A stretch of 64,000 nucleotides of DNA from Halalkalibacter oceani (GCF_040544555.1 NZ_JBEPKD010000005.1:62001-126000), one strand, 5' to 3'; counted from the first letter of the stretch, positions 24,112 through 33,084 are shown. A program made the numbers and translations. Notes: generated by a model not told the origin, from the letters alone.

Positions 24112-24386
24112 TCAACCCCTTCTAATGAATAATGAACAGATTTAACTCCGAAATTTGTAATATAAATATCATGAGTCATTTGATTTCTTAAGATTCCAAT
24201 TAGCTTTTTTGTTTCTAAAGACATAATTGTTTTATTGAAAGTTGCCTGACTCCAATCAATTTTTTTCTTCAAATCTTTACGTTTAAGTGCTTTAAATGGA
24301 GCATCGGAATCATGATCCATCAAAATTCCCAGTATCATAATTTCATTATTTGATAAATCAGATGCGATTGCTTCAAAATAATTCAT
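24108..24386 (-). CDS. tubR: TubR-like winged-helix adaptor, 92 aa
   Basis: A small winged-helix protein: helices NNEIMILGILMD, DLKKKIDWSQATFNKTIMSL and a wing LIGILRNQMTHDIYITNFG. Size, fold and overlap with tubZ fit TubR, which binds the centromere repeats and represses its own operon. AAGGAGG precedes ATG 24386. Identification rests on context as much as on sequence. Confidence 0.7.
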   Translation of the reverse strand: MNYFEAIASDLSNNEIMILGILMDHDSDAPFKALKRKDLKKKIDWSQATFNKTIMSLETKKLIGILRNQMTHDIYITNFGVKSVHYSLEGVE

Positions 24387-24419
24387 CAGCCTACCTCCTT
24401 AAAATTTTTAAAAAATTTT

Positions 24420-24453
24420 AAAGCGAATTGAAAATGTTCAAATATTTCGCTTT
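24420..24453. promoter_or_regulatory. Inverted repeat in the tubRZ leader
   Basis: AAAGCGAA (24420-24427) and TTCGCTTT (24446-24453). A minus-strand TTGACA lies at 24486-24481 with only a poor -10. The repeat is placed to act as an operator for tubRZ or as a leader hairpin. Confidence 0.4.
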
Positions 24454-24526
24454 GTGATTTAGTTATATGCAATGTATACTTGTCAATATTTCCATTTATT
24501 TTTAAAAAACAAAATAAATTAAAACA

Positions 24527-24555
24527 TTGACTAAAATAATAATTTGTAGTAAAAT
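24527..24555 (+). promoter_or_regulatory. Promoter heading the plus-strand (RNA polymerase) operon
   Basis: TTGACT (24527-24532), 17-bp spacer, TAAAAT (24550-24555). It is divergent from tubRZ and the first host-type promoter before the late region. Confidence 0.7.
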
Positions 24556-24661
24556 TAGTACAAGTAATAGAATAGGGAGGTGCTAAAAAGAAGTAATGTA
24601 TTTTAATTAAATAAAGTAAATTTAATTATACAAATGAAAATATTTAAAGGAGGATTAATTA

Positions 24662-24970
24662 TTGGGGTATTCAAATGAAGAACAAGAAACAGTTTTAGTG
24701 TTTAATAGAGTTACTGATAAGTGGGATGTATATAGTTGCTGCTCCCCTCATATCACAAAATTAGTCAATACATATGGAATGAAAAAATTCACAGCAGATT
24801 ATGAGGAAGGACGTGAAGCCCCTCTCTCCCTTCGTGGAACGCTGGAAGCAAACCAAGTTTCATTTAGAAAAGGTGAAAAACGCAAACGAGAATTGTCTCC
24901 TGAGCAGTTAGAGGCTCAAAGAGAGCGTGTGAAGAAAATGCGTTTAGCAAGGAAAAACAAATTGAAATAA
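24662..24970 (+). CDS. Hypothetical protein, 102 aa
   Basis: TTG start with AAGGAGG eight bases upstream. The N-terminus is alpha/beta (QETVLVFNRVTDKWDVYSCC) and the last 35 residues are a very basic helix (ELSPEQLEAQRERVKKMRLA) likely to touch nucleic acid. First gene of the RNA polymerase operon; function unknown. Confidence 0.6.
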   Translation: MGYSNEEQETVLVFNRVTDKWDVYSCCSPHITKLVNTYGMKKFTADYEEGREAPLSLRGTLEANQVSFRKGEKRKRELSPEQLEAQRERVKKMRLARKNKLK

Positions 24971-25014
24971 ATTATTAATATATACACCTCTAAAGAATTT
25001 AAAGGAGGAATGTC

Positions 25015-25077
25015 ATGAAGAATTTAAAATTAAACTGTGAAAAGGCGGATAATAATGAAGGATCTAAAAAAACATAA
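25015..25077 (+). CDS. Possible 20-aa peptide upstream of the polymerase operon genes
   Basis: AAGGAGGAATGTC precedes ATG 25015; the frame gives MKNLKLNCEKADNNEGSKKT. It overlaps the next gene in another frame and may only couple translation. Confidence 0.25.
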   Translation: MKNLKLNCEKADNNEGSKKT

Positions 25078-25243
25078 ATTTAGTGTTAGAGAAGTAATTG
25101 AATATATAGAATATAAGATTTTACACAATGAAGAAACTGATGAGGAATATGGTTGGTATGTTGACTATCGGTGGTTTGGGATCATAAATAAAGATAGAGT
25201 TTTAAGAAAAATTTTGGATGAGATGCATGAGTATTGGGGGTGA
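25055..25243 (+). CDS. Hypothetical protein, 62 aa
   Basis: MKDLKKHKFSVREVIEYIEY then a Tyr/Trp-rich part (EEYGWYVDYRWFGIINK). The ATG at 25055 has only AGGCGG upstream. Its stop lies seven bases before the TTG start of the polymerase gene, and its last codons hold that gene's ribosome site. Confidence 0.5.
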   Translation: MKDLKKHKFSVREVIEYIEYKILHNEETDEEYGWYVDYRWFGIINKDRVLRKILDEMHEYWG

Positions 25244-25250
25244 AACATTA

Positions 25251-27800
25251 TTGCTCGATAAACAAGTTTATATTTACAGCCTAGATACAGCAAATTTTTA
25301 CAATGAATTTGAAACAAAAATACATAATAAATTAAATAAATCCTACATATATAAAAAAACATTAAATAAAATAATTAATTCTAAAGATATCGATAAAGAA
25401 AAAAAGGATAAAATACAAACTCGTTTAATATGGAATAATAAAAGAATAAAAAGATTAAAAGACGATTTATATAAAGAGTTTGAAAAAAATAGTGAAACTC
25501 GTAAACTTAAAAAAAGATCTCTTGTAGATAGAAATGTCATTTCGTTATTTGATTCAGTATTAACAAGGACTATAGGAGTAAAACAAAGCGAATTAACTAC
25601 CGATATAATTGTGGTACAGACGTATTTTTTTCAAGTTTTAGAGCAGTTGATACAGGACGGATTTACTTTAGATAATGAAAAATACATATGTTTTACTGCG
25701 TCGGCAGGACAAATTAGAACTAAAAAGACAATGTTTATCAAAGAATCAGTATGGAAGAAACATGAAAAATCTTTGACATGTGGACTAACTGTAGATGATA
25801 TTAATGCTAAAGGCGGCATGAATACTAATAAGTATTTGGCGTATCTAGCTTTATGTAATAGTGCTACAGATGAATGGATTGATTTCAATATCGATCGAGC
25901 AATTGTGGTTGACGATCTTGAAACAGATGTATTCGGAGAAGTTGATTATATAGATGACAAAACATTTGATGTAACTAGAAGATCTATGAGTGTCCCTATT
26001 CCTCATACAGATGGATGTGGAATGATTTTGCCTAAAGTGTCAAGTAAATCATTTATGGTTAGATTACCTTTTATTAAAGGTCTTCTCTCCCCTTTTGATT
26101 TTTATGATTTTGCTAAAGAACATTCCGCTTACATCATCAAAGATATATATGGGAAAGAGTGGGACTTGAGAAAAGATGAAATTGACGTGATCTTTACTCG
26201 TTCGCAATTTAAAATGGCTTCTTTCTATTCTTCTTGGCAGGATTATCGTGAAAAATTTATCAAATATAAGTGTCAGGCAGCTAAATGTAACGTTGAAGAA
26301 GGTGATATACCTGATGCAAAATTAAATTATCAAATGCTACAAACTCTCTCTGATATGACTAATGAAGAACTATATCGAGTATGTGAGCCTACTTTGACAG
26401 AGCTTGAGAATATAGCTACTGACAAATCAACTATGTTTAAAGTATTAGGAATAACTAAATCAAATAAAAATAAAAGTTACATACAGAAGTCTATAGAAGC
26501 CTACCCTCCACTATTGAACGATTATTACAGTAAAGAGATTTTAAAAAGTAAAAAGAGATCGATGGTAAATGATGCTAGGTCGGCAAAATTAAAAATCAAT
26601 GGAAAATATACTTTTATTATTCCTGATCTATATGCTTTTTGCGAAAGAATTTTTTTAAACATTGAAAATCCTCAAGGTTTATTAAATAATGGCGAGGTAT
26701 ATTGTAGTTTATACCCTGAGCATGAGGAATTAGATTGTTTAAGAAGTCCTCATCTGTATAGAGAACATGCAGTTAGGAAAAATGTTATTGATTCAATTAA
26801 GAAGAAATGGTTCATTACAAAGGGTTTATATACGAGTGTACATGACTTAATTTCCCGTGAGCTTCAATTTGACTGCGATGGAGATAAAAGTTTGGTGTGC
26901 GCTGACGAAACTATAATTAAGGTCGCTAAAAGAAATATGGAAAATGCAGTTCCTCTTTACTACCAAATGGCAACTGCACAAAAAGGTAAAATAACCAGCG
27001 AAGAAATTTATAAGGGACTGCAAGCTGCTTATAAAGGAAATATTGGGATCATTTCTAATCAAATTTCTAAGATTTGGAATAGCAAAGCAATTAATATTCA
27101 GGCAATTAAATGGCTCACTGCTTATAACAATTATGTTATTGATTATGCGAAAACACTTTACTTGCCAATAATACCTTCTGAAAAAAGAAAGATAATTAAC
27201 AGTTACACAAGAAACAAAGTGCCCCACTTCTTTACTTATGCAAAAAAGAAAAAGAAAAGTGAAGTTGAACCTTTAAATAGTAGTGTAGTAAATAAGCTTG
27301 AAAGGATGATTCCTAATAAAAGAATTCAATTCAAAAAAATAGGAGGAGAATTCGATTATAAGTTCCTATTAAAAAACAAAAAAATACAAGTCGATAATAA
27401 GATTATTGAAAAATATATAGAGTTAGACAGATCTAAAAAGTGGAGATTAAAAAAATCAGATGAGAAAACAAAGTCGAAGTCAGTATTGTATGTATATAAT
27501 AAAATACGAAATGAATTATTAGAGATTAATGAAGATCCATATTATATTACTGATGTACTCACAAGATATTTATATGAAAAGGAAAGCTCTCGAAAAGAAA
27601 CTTTATGGCAATGTTTTGGAGATATTCTTTATGAAAATTTAACTAAGAATCTCAAAGGGAAAAAATCCTGTGTCTCCTGCGGAACAATAATTAAAGTTGC
27701 TAATAATAGAGTCAAGTATTGTAGAAAATGCTCCAATGAAAAACAAAAAGAATGGCAGCGAACTAGCATGAAGAAATCTAGAAAGACAAAAAACATGTGA
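25251..27800 (+). CDS. YonO-like single-chain DNA-dependent RNA polymerase, 849 aa
   Basis: The key motif is FDCDGDKSL, a DxDxD triad at D541/D543/D545, the metal-binding signature of the QDE-1/YonO double-psi-barrel polymerases. Other family-like segments are PHTDGCGMILPK and VRLPFIKGLLSPFDFYDFAK. YonO of SPbeta transcribes that phage's late genes, and here too the gene opens the late block. The C-terminus adds a CxxC-(17)-CxxC zinc ribbon (SCVSCGTI, YCRKCS) and a basic tail. TTG 25251 is chosen because GGGGGTGA lies eight bases upstream; the longer frame from ATG 25218 lacks a ribosome site. Confidence 0.75.
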   Translation: MLDKQVYIYSLDTANFYNEFETKIHNKLNKSYIYKKTLNKIINSKDIDKEKKDKIQTRLIWNNKRIKRLKDDLYKEFEKNSETRKLKKRSLVDRNVISLFDSVLTRTIGVKQSELTTDIIVVQTYFFQVLEQLIQDGFTLDNEKYICFTASAGQIRTKKTMFIKESVWKKHEKSLTCGLTVDDINAKGGMNTNKYLAYLALCNSATDEWIDFNIDRAIVVDDLETDVFGEVDYIDDKTFDVTRRSMSVPIPHTDGCGMILPKVSSKSFMVRLPFIKGLLSPFDFYDFAKEHSAYIIKDIYGKEWDLRKDEIDVIFTRSQFKMASFYSSWQDYREKFIKYKCQAAKCNVEEGDIPDAKLNYQMLQTLSDMTNEELYRVCEPTLTELENIATDKSTMFKVLGITKSNKNKSYIQKSIEAYPPLLNDYYSKEILKSKKRSMVNDARSAKLKINGKYTFIIPDLYAFCERIFLNIENPQGLLNNGEVYCSLYPEHEELDCLRSPHLYREHAVRKNVIDSIKKKWFITKGLYTSVHDLISRELQFDCDGDKSLVCADETIIKVAKRNMENAVPLYYQMATAQKGKITSEEIYKGLQAAYKGNIGIISNQISKIWNSKAINIQAIKWLTAYNNYVIDYAKTLYLPIIPSEKRKIINSYTRNKVPHFFTYAKKKKKSEVEPLNSSVVNKLERMIPNKRIQFKKIGGEFDYKFLLKNKKIQVDNKIIEKYIELDRSKKWRLKKSDEKTKSKSVLYVYNKIRNELLEINEDPYYITDVLTRYLYEKESSRKETLWQCFGDILYENLTKNLKGKKSCVSCGTIIKVANNRVKYCRKCSNEKQKEWQRTSMKKSRKTKNM

Positions 27801-27812
27801 AGTTTTAGAAAC

Positions 27813-27900
27813 CGCTGAAACCCTTGATACACAAGGGATTGACAGGATAGTGTAAAATATTGATTTTAAACAATCGCTGAAGTCCTTGTATATCAAGGGT
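27813..27900 (+). repeat. Two related palindromic units after the polymerase gene
   Basis: CGCTGAAACCCTTGATACAC (27813) continuing AAGGG, and CGCTGAAGTCCTTGTATATC (27875) continuing AAGGG, are 62 bp apart. Each contains a CCTTG/CAAGGG dyad. They precede HU and could be binding sites or late promoters of the phage polymerase. Confidence 0.5.
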
Positions 27901-27938
27901 TCTAAGAGATTTATTAAAAATAAGATAATAACCTACAA

Positions 27939-27956
27939 GGGAAGAGTGACCTTCCC
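27939..27956 (+). other. Small hairpin before the HU gene
   Basis: GGGAAG and CTTCCC arms with a 6-base loop, no U run. It lies 42 bases before the HU start, so it may be an mRNA leader structure. Confidence 0.35.
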
Positions 27957-27998
27957 GCTATTAAAATAAAATTAATTGATTAAAAGGAGAAGATTTAA

Positions 27999-28277
27999 AT
28001 GAATAAAACTGAATTGGTAAATGTGGTAGCAGAGACAACAAAAATGAGTAAGAAAGATGCTGAATTAGCTGTAAATGCGACTTTTCGTGCTATTCAAGAC
28101 ACCCTTGTTGCAGGTGAAAAAGTTCAAATTGTAGGTTTTGGTAGCTTTGAAGTTCGAGATCGGGCTGCACGTAAAGGTCGTAATCCTCAGACTGGAGAAG
28201 AAATTGATATTGCAGCATCTAAAAATCCTGCTTTTAAAGCTGGTAAGCAACTTAAAGAAGCAGTTCAAGGTTCTTAA
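27999..28277 (+). CDS. HU-family DNA-binding protein, 92 aa
   Basis: Typical HU: MNKTELVNVVAETTKMSKKD, the GFGSFEVRDRAARKGRNPQT beta-arm with the invariant NP (IDIAASKNPAFKAGK). Full length for the family. AAAGGAG precedes the ATG. SPbeta encodes an HU (YonN) next to YonO, so the order is shared. It bends and compacts DNA, probably phage DNA. Confidence 0.95.
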   Translation: MNKTELVNVVAETTKMSKKDAELAVNATFRAIQDTLVAGEKVQIVGFGSFEVRDRAARKGRNPQTGEEIDIAASKNPAFKAGKQLKEAVQGS

Positions 28278-28365
28278 TTTATAAAATAAAATGAATTAAA
28301 TTAAATATTACATATAAAATAGTGGTTTTATTTAGTTAATTAAGGTGGGAAAGGTTCCCCATACG

Positions 28366-28409
28366 CTTCCTGTCACATTGAGCCAAAAGCTCCTTTTAGT
28401 GGCAGGAAG
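28366..28409 (+). ncRNA. Structured leader/intergenic RNA between HU and phoH
   Basis: CTTCCTGTCAC (28366-28376) pairs with GTGGCAGGAAG (28399-28409): 11 bp with one G-U, enclosing an inner AGC/GCT pair. The region 28278-28543 holds no gene. Confidence 0.45.
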
Positions 28410-28473
28410 TTAAAAGAGATATAGGATACGCCGCCCTATTAATTAATTTATAAGATCACTCCCCTCCCCTTTT

Positions 28474-28505
28474 AAAGCTTGATTAATTAATAAAGCTTTT
28501 TATTT
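28474..28505 (+). terminator. Intrinsic terminator upstream of phoH
   Basis: AAAGCTT (28474-28480) and AAGCTTT (28493-28499) arms followed by a T-rich tail. Confidence 0.6.
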
Positions 28506-28543
28506 TAACCTCTAATAATGTCAGATATATAAGGAGTAAATGC

Positions 28544-29842
28544 ATGAAAAAAGTATTCGTTCTCGATACGAATGTTTTACTTTCAGATCCTAATGCAATT
28601 TTTTCATTTGATAATAATATAGTAATTATCCCTACTATTGTCCTTCAAGAGTTAGATCGTAAAAAGGTATTAATGGATGAGGTTGGGCGAAATGCACGAC
28701 ACTTTTCAAAAATGGCTGATAAACTCCGTAAGCAAGGAAAATTGCATGAGGGCGTGAAATTAGAAAATGGTGGTACTTTAAAAGTTACTCCTCCACCAGT
28801 TGAATCACGAGTGTATGACAATTTCTTAGATAGTGAAGCTGACAATCGAATAATTGCAACTGCTAAAATGTTATCTGAACAAATGAAGAATAAAGTAGTT
28901 GTTGTATCAAAAGATGTCAATGTCCGATTAAAAGCTGACGCTGAGGACGTCGGAGCTGAGGATTATGAGAATGATAAGGTTATTTCCTCAACTGACGAAC
29001 AATATAAAGGATATAAAATTGTTGAAACCGATGCACATTCATTAAACATTTCGAAAAAAAATGGTTTTGCAGATCTAGATACCGATAATTTAATTGAAAA
29101 TGAGTTTGTTTTATTAAGAAATGGGACTCAAGAAGAAATAGCAATAAATAAAAACGGCGCTTTGAATCGATTATATAATTACGAAAAAAATGATTTTGTA
29201 TACGGTTTAAAAGCCAAAAACACCGAACAAAAAATGGCTTTAGAGCTACTTTTGGACGATTCCATACCCCTAGTTACATTGTCAGGAGTAGCTGGAACCG
29301 GAAAGACCTTGCTTGCTTTAGCTGCAGCGCTCCATAAAGTTCAAGATGAGCAAAAGTATAAAAAGGTTATTGTGGCTAGACCGGTTGTTCCTATGGGGAA
29401 AGATATTGGCTATTTGCCTGGAGAAATGGAAGAAAAACTTCGCCCTTGGATGCAACCTATTTATGATAATCTTGAATTTTTGTTCGATTGTAAAAGTGAT
29501 AAAGAATTAAGAGATATGTTGCAGGGATATGAAAAAATAGTACAAGTAGAAGCACTTACTTATATTCGTGGCAGAAGCATTCCTGAACAATTTATTATCA
29601 TTGACGAGGCACAAAACCTAACAAAGCATGAAGTGAAGACGATACTGACACGGGTTGGAGAAGGAAGTAAAATTGTTTTAGTTGGTGATCCGTATCAAAT
29701 TGACCACCCTTATCTAGATCAATTTTCTAATGGTCTTACTTATGTAACAGAGAGAATGAAGCACTTAAAAGAGTCTGGACATGTAACTTTGCAAAAAGGT
29801 GAGCGCTCTGATTTGGCGCAGCTCTGCGCAGAATTATTATAA
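28544..29842 (+). CDS. PhoH-family protein with PIN domain (YlaK/PhoH2 type), 432 aa
   Basis: N-terminal PIN nuclease domain (VFVLDTNVLL, PTIVLQELDR, DNRIIATA) and C-terminal PhoH ATPase with Walker A GVAGTGKT and the motifs GYLPGEMEEKL and IIDEAQNLT. PIN-PhoH proteins are RNA-targeting ATPase-nucleases; many phages carry PhoH. Full length. Ribosome site AAGGAG before ATG 28544. It may handle host or phage RNA during the late phase (inference). Confidence 0.92.
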   Translation: MKKVFVLDTNVLLSDPNAIFSFDNNIVIIPTIVLQELDRKKVLMDEVGRNARHFSKMADKLRKQGKLHEGVKLENGGTLKVTPPPVESRVYDNFLDSEADNRIIATAKMLSEQMKNKVVVVSKDVNVRLKADAEDVGAEDYENDKVISSTDEQYKGYKIVETDAHSLNISKKNGFADLDTDNLIENEFVLLRNGTQEEIAINKNGALNRLYNYEKNDFVYGLKAKNTEQKMALELLLDDSIPLVTLSGVAGTGKTLLALAAALHKVQDEQKYKKVIVARPVVPMGKDIGYLPGEMEEKLRPWMQPIYDNLEFLFDCKSDKELRDMLQGYEKIVQVEALTYIRGRSIPEQFIIIDEAQNLTKHEVKTILTRVGEGSKIVLVGDPYQIDHPYLDQFSNGLTYVTERMKHLKESGHVTLQKGERSDLAQLCAELL

Positions 29843-29878
29843 TAAAATAAATTATATGATTAAAAGGAGATGGATTTA

Positions 29879-30082
29879 ATGGCTAAAGATACTTTAAATC
29901 GTAAATATACAAACGTAGTGTTGGATCTAGAAAATGGAACATTAACTGAAATGCCTAAAAAGAAAGATGATGAAAAAAGAGAATTTGACTTGATGACTGA
30001 GCTTGCTAAATTTGCTGGTGATGATAAACGAATTGATATTACCATTGTTGAGACATCTGAGCACTTGCCAGATGGCGAATAA
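29879..30082 (+). CDS. YonK-like protein, 67 aa
   Basis: Start ATG 29879 (MAKDTLNRKY), with AAAGGAGA upstream; an ATG nine bases earlier is too close to that site. The C-terminal half (FDLMTELAKFAGDDKRIDIT, IVETSEHLP) resembles SPbeta YonK, which lies in the same position after YonO and HU. Role in SPbeta is not known. Confidence 0.55.
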   Translation: MAKDTLNRKYTNVVLDLENGTLTEMPKKKDDEKREFDLMTELAKFAGDDKRIDITIVETSEHLPDGE

Positions 30083-30093
30083 GGATATTGCCT

Positions 30094-31284
30094 ATGGAAA
30101 ATATCTTAAATAAGCAGCCACAAGAGTCGTTTAACGAATATCACATTCGCCTATATGACAACTTAGATGAATATGGCATTAATTCTCATAAGGCTGCCGA
30201 ACTATTAAACAAAGAGTTAGGTAGTTCTTATAGTGAATCTAAATGGAGAAAAGATCACGCCTCATATCATAAATGGCGGGATTTTATTATATCTCAGAAC
30301 TATGACGAAGACATTCTTGCTAAATATGAATCGATTCGCATTGAGTCTGAAAAAGAAAAAATTCGTAATCAAGATCAAAAACGTGAATTTCGTAAAATGA
30401 TACGACATGAGGCACGTTTTGAAAAGATTAAAGAAGATATTACTAAAGCTGTCTCCTCCCTCACTTTACATAAACCTTTAGAATTTCACTCCCCTGCCCC
30501 TTCTTTCTCCCAAAAAGAAGGGCTTCTTCTTCTCAGTGATTGGCATTTTGGCATGGATGTAGAAAACAGATTTAACAAATTCAATAAAGATATTTTCCTA
30601 AGACGCATTGAAAAAGTCACTACTAAAGCGATTGAATATGGAAAATTACATAATATTAAAACTATGCATGTTGCTCAACTTGGAGATTTATTTGCTGGTT
30701 TGTTGCACGTAAGCACAAGAGTTCAATCCAATGAGGATATTGTTAATCAATTAACATATGTTGCCGAAGTATTAGCGCAAGTATTAACTAGATTTTGCTC
30801 CGAGTTCCCCAACGTAAAGCTTTATAACGTTATTGGTAATCATGGTCGGGTAATTGCTAATAAAAATGATGTGGGAATAAAAGAGAATTTTGAATATCTT
30901 ATCCCTTGGTTTTTAGAAGCTCGCCTTTCGAGCATCTCAAATATTGAGATTATCAAAGATAGCGATGGATTAATTGAAGCAGACATTATGGGTGAAAAAG
31001 TTTTGTTTGTACATGGAAACTATGATACTGTGGCTAATAGTGCAAAGGCAATTCCACAAATGTTGGGTTATACACCATCACATCTATTCATGGGTCATAT
31101 CCATCACAATGTAGAAAAAGAGCATGGTCTTATGACAGTAACAGTAAATGGATCTTTAATTGGTGTAGATGATCACGCTGTTCAAAAGCGTTTGTTTTCG
31201 AAGCCATCTCAAAAATTCATTGTGTTTGATGAAGATGAGGGCGCAGAAAATACATATTTAATTAAATTAGATAAAATAGCATAA
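30094..31284 (+). CDS. Calcineurin-like metallophosphoesterase, 396 aa
   Basis: Metal ligands of the family are visible in order: SDWHFG (DxH), AQLGDLFAG (GD), VIGNHGRV (GNH), VHGNYD and MGHIHHN (GHxH). The first 120 residues are a helical, charged extension. Start ATG 30094 is preferred to TTG 30088 because AAGGA is nine bases upstream. Substrate unknown; nucleic-acid or nucleotide hydrolysis are the usual options. It lies between the YonK-like gene and the packaging genes. Confidence 0.85.
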   Translation: MENILNKQPQESFNEYHIRLYDNLDEYGINSHKAAELLNKELGSSYSESKWRKDHASYHKWRDFIISQNYDEDILAKYESIRIESEKEKIRNQDQKREFRKMIRHEARFEKIKEDITKAVSSLTLHKPLEFHSPAPSFSQKEGLLLLSDWHFGMDVENRFNKFNKDIFLRRIEKVTTKAIEYGKLHNIKTMHVAQLGDLFAGLLHVSTRVQSNEDIVNQLTYVAEVLAQVLTRFCSEFPNVKLYNVIGNHGRVIANKNDVGIKENFEYLIPWFLEARLSSISNIEIIKDSDGLIEADIMGEKVLFVHGNYDTVANSAKAIPQMLGYTPSHLFMGHIHHNVEKEHGLMTVTVNGSLIGVDDHAVQKRLFSKPSQKFIVFDEDEGAENTYLIKLDKIA

Positions 31285-31312
31285 TGCTGGTATGATTCTC
31301 AGGAATCCGATG

Positions 31313-31338
31313 CCTCCTTTATACAATACTTAAGGAGG
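31313..31338 (+). promoter_or_regulatory. Hairpin masking the ribosome site of the ClpP-like gene
   Basis: CCTCCTT (31313-31319) is complementary to AAGGAGG (31332-31338), the ribosome binding site of the next gene. Confidence 0.6.
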
Positions 31339-31346
31339 ATTTATAT

Positions 31347-31931
31347 ATGATTGAAATTAAGACGAATAATGAAAATAACATTCACGATATAATTGAAAAA
31401 GATTTATTTAATGAGCGTATCATTAACATTAATGATGATGTATCTAGCTATATTCTCGATGATTATATTCCATTAATTCAACGGATTAACTTAGAAGACG
31501 ATAATAATGGAATTAACCCTGAGGATAGAAAACCAATCAAAATTTATGTGAATTCCTATGGCGGATCAGTTTACGATGGGTGGTCGTTAATTTCTCATAT
31601 TGTTTCAAGTAAAACACCAGTTTGGACATATTGCTATGGTTACTGTATGAGTATGGGTTTATCTATTTTTGCTGCTGGTCATCGTCGATTCATGAGTAAA
31701 TATGCTACGCTCATGTATCACGAGTTAAGTTCGAGACTTGAAGGTAGCCGTGAAGAAATTAAGCGACAATCAGAAGAGTTTGATAGATTACAAAAAGTAT
31801 ATGATGAGTTTTTAATTGAACGCAGTAAGCTGGATCAAGACACACTTATCAAGCATCAAAAGAACGTTAATGATTGGTACATTGATCATGACACTGCAAT
31901 TGAATTAGAAATTGCTACTGATTCTATTTAA
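31347..31931 (+). CDS. ClpP-like serine protease, 194 aa
   Basis: The ClpP fold is clear: IYVNSYGGSVYDGW (oxyanion strand), catalytic Ser102 in CMSMGLSIFAAG, His125 in MYHELSS, and an Asp near 175-180 (NDWYIDHDTA). Phages use such enzymes as prohead proteases. It precedes the terminase genes, and translation may be held back by the hairpin 31313-31338. A Clp-like regulatory protease is the alternative. Confidence 0.85.
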   Translation: MIEIKTNNENNIHDIIEKDLFNERIININDDVSSYILDDYIPLIQRINLEDDNNGINPEDRKPIKIYVNSYGGSVYDGWSLISHIVSSKTPVWTYCYGYCMSMGLSIFAAGHRRFMSKYATLMYHELSSRLEGSREEIKRQSEEFDRLQKVYDEFLIERSKLDQDTLIKHQKNVNDWYIDHDTAIELEIATDSI

Positions 31932-31958
31932 AAATAAATTAAAAGAAATATTTTAAAG

Positions 31959-31984
31959 AGTCTGTTCTACTGAACAGGCTTTTT
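31959..31984 (+). terminator. Intrinsic terminator after the ClpP-like gene
   Basis: AGTCTGTTC (31959-31967) pairs with GAACAGGCT (31972-31980), followed by TTTT. Confidence 0.75.
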
Positions 31985-32020
31985 GTAAATGATTCTTTTG
32001 AGGTAAAGAAGGTGAAATAA

Positions 32021-32806
32021 TTGAGCAGAAGACCTAAAGAGACAAAGGAATTAAAAATGTGTCTGAAATGTCTGGACAATAAGCGGAAAATAGAGGATTT
32101 TTATTTGAGTTACAGTGAGTGGCACGGAGATGCAAGAACTCCAATTTGCAAAAAATGTCTTAAAGAGAAGTTGAATGAAAATGATCCATCATCCGTTAGG
32201 AATGTTTTAAGAGCAATTGATAAGCCTTATAGACCGCTTGAGTGGGAGAAGGCTTGCAAAGGGAAAACAGATACATTGGGTACTTATTTAAAAAATTTAG
32301 GTTTGAATTATAAAGAAGAAACTTATGACGATAGTATATTTGATAATGAAAACAATTATGAAAGTGAAAATAGATTAGAAGAGAGAAAGATTTACAGTAA
32401 AAAATGGCTTGGTTACTATTACCCATCTGAAATTGAATATTTGGAAGAGTATCTTAATGGATTAGATCGAGATTTTAAAGTTGTTACTTTAAGTCATAAA
32501 GATTACGCAAAGAAAATTGCTAAAGCAAGCTTACACATGGATAAATGTTTTCAAGAGATGCAAGAAGGCGTTACTAATGCAGATAAGAAGTATAAGGAAG
32601 CTAAAGATATATTTGATACATTATCTAAATCAGCAAAATTTTCGGAAAGTCAAAGAGGTATAAATGAAGTTGGTTTAGGATCTTTTTCTCAAATTGTTGA
32701 TATGGTTGAAAGTAACACTTATGTTTATGAACATAAAAATGATTTAGATAAAGATAGTTACGATAAACTTATAGATGATTTTAAGCACATCTATAAGTCA
32801 TTGTAG
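32021..32806 (+). CDS. Zinc-ribbon protein, candidate terminase small subunit, 261 aa
   Basis: An N-terminal CLKC-(n)-CKKC zinc ribbon (residues about 14-47) precedes a helical C-terminal half. It ends eight bases before terL, the usual place of the small terminase subunit, which recognises the packaging site. The family is not recognised from sequence. TTG start with AAGGTG upstream. Confidence 0.5.
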   Translation: MSRRPKETKELKMCLKCLDNKRKIEDFYLSYSEWHGDARTPICKKCLKEKLNENDPSSVRNVLRAIDKPYRPLEWEKACKGKTDTLGTYLKNLGLNYKEETYDDSIFDNENNYESENRLEERKIYSKKWLGYYYPSEIEYLEEYLNGLDRDFKVVTLSHKDYAKKIAKASLHMDKCFQEMQEGVTNADKKYKEAKDIFDTLSKSAKFSESQRGINEVGLGSFSQIVDMVESNTYVYEHKNDLDKDSYDKLIDDFKHIYKSL

Positions 32807-32814
32807 GTGTCATT

Positions 32815-33084
32815 ATGAGTTCATACAATAATTTCAGTCAAAAAAGTAGACAAAAAAAAGATTTTACTTATGCAAATTTTGATCATCCTGATAGTCATGA
32901 TCCAATAAAAAAAGAACAAATTAATATTGAGTCTTGGAGGAAGTTCATTTCTTATTATAGACATCATATTGATGAGTTTGCGATTGATATTTTAGGTATC
33001 AACCTTTATCCTTTTCAAAGGTTAATATTAAGGTCTATGGCACGGTATAAAGAATCCATGTTTATTGCAAGCCGAGGGCTGGGT
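32815..33084 (+). CDS. terL: Terminase large subunit, exon 1 (90 codons)
   Basis: Encodes the adenine-binding N-terminus (NLYPFQRLILRSMARYKESM) and runs into the Walker A motif, ending ...IASRGLG. The frame then enters the intron and stops at 33126. Splicing after T33084 to exon 2 at 34279 restores SRGLGKSYLSAVF. The spliced protein is 580 aa. Confidence 0.85.
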
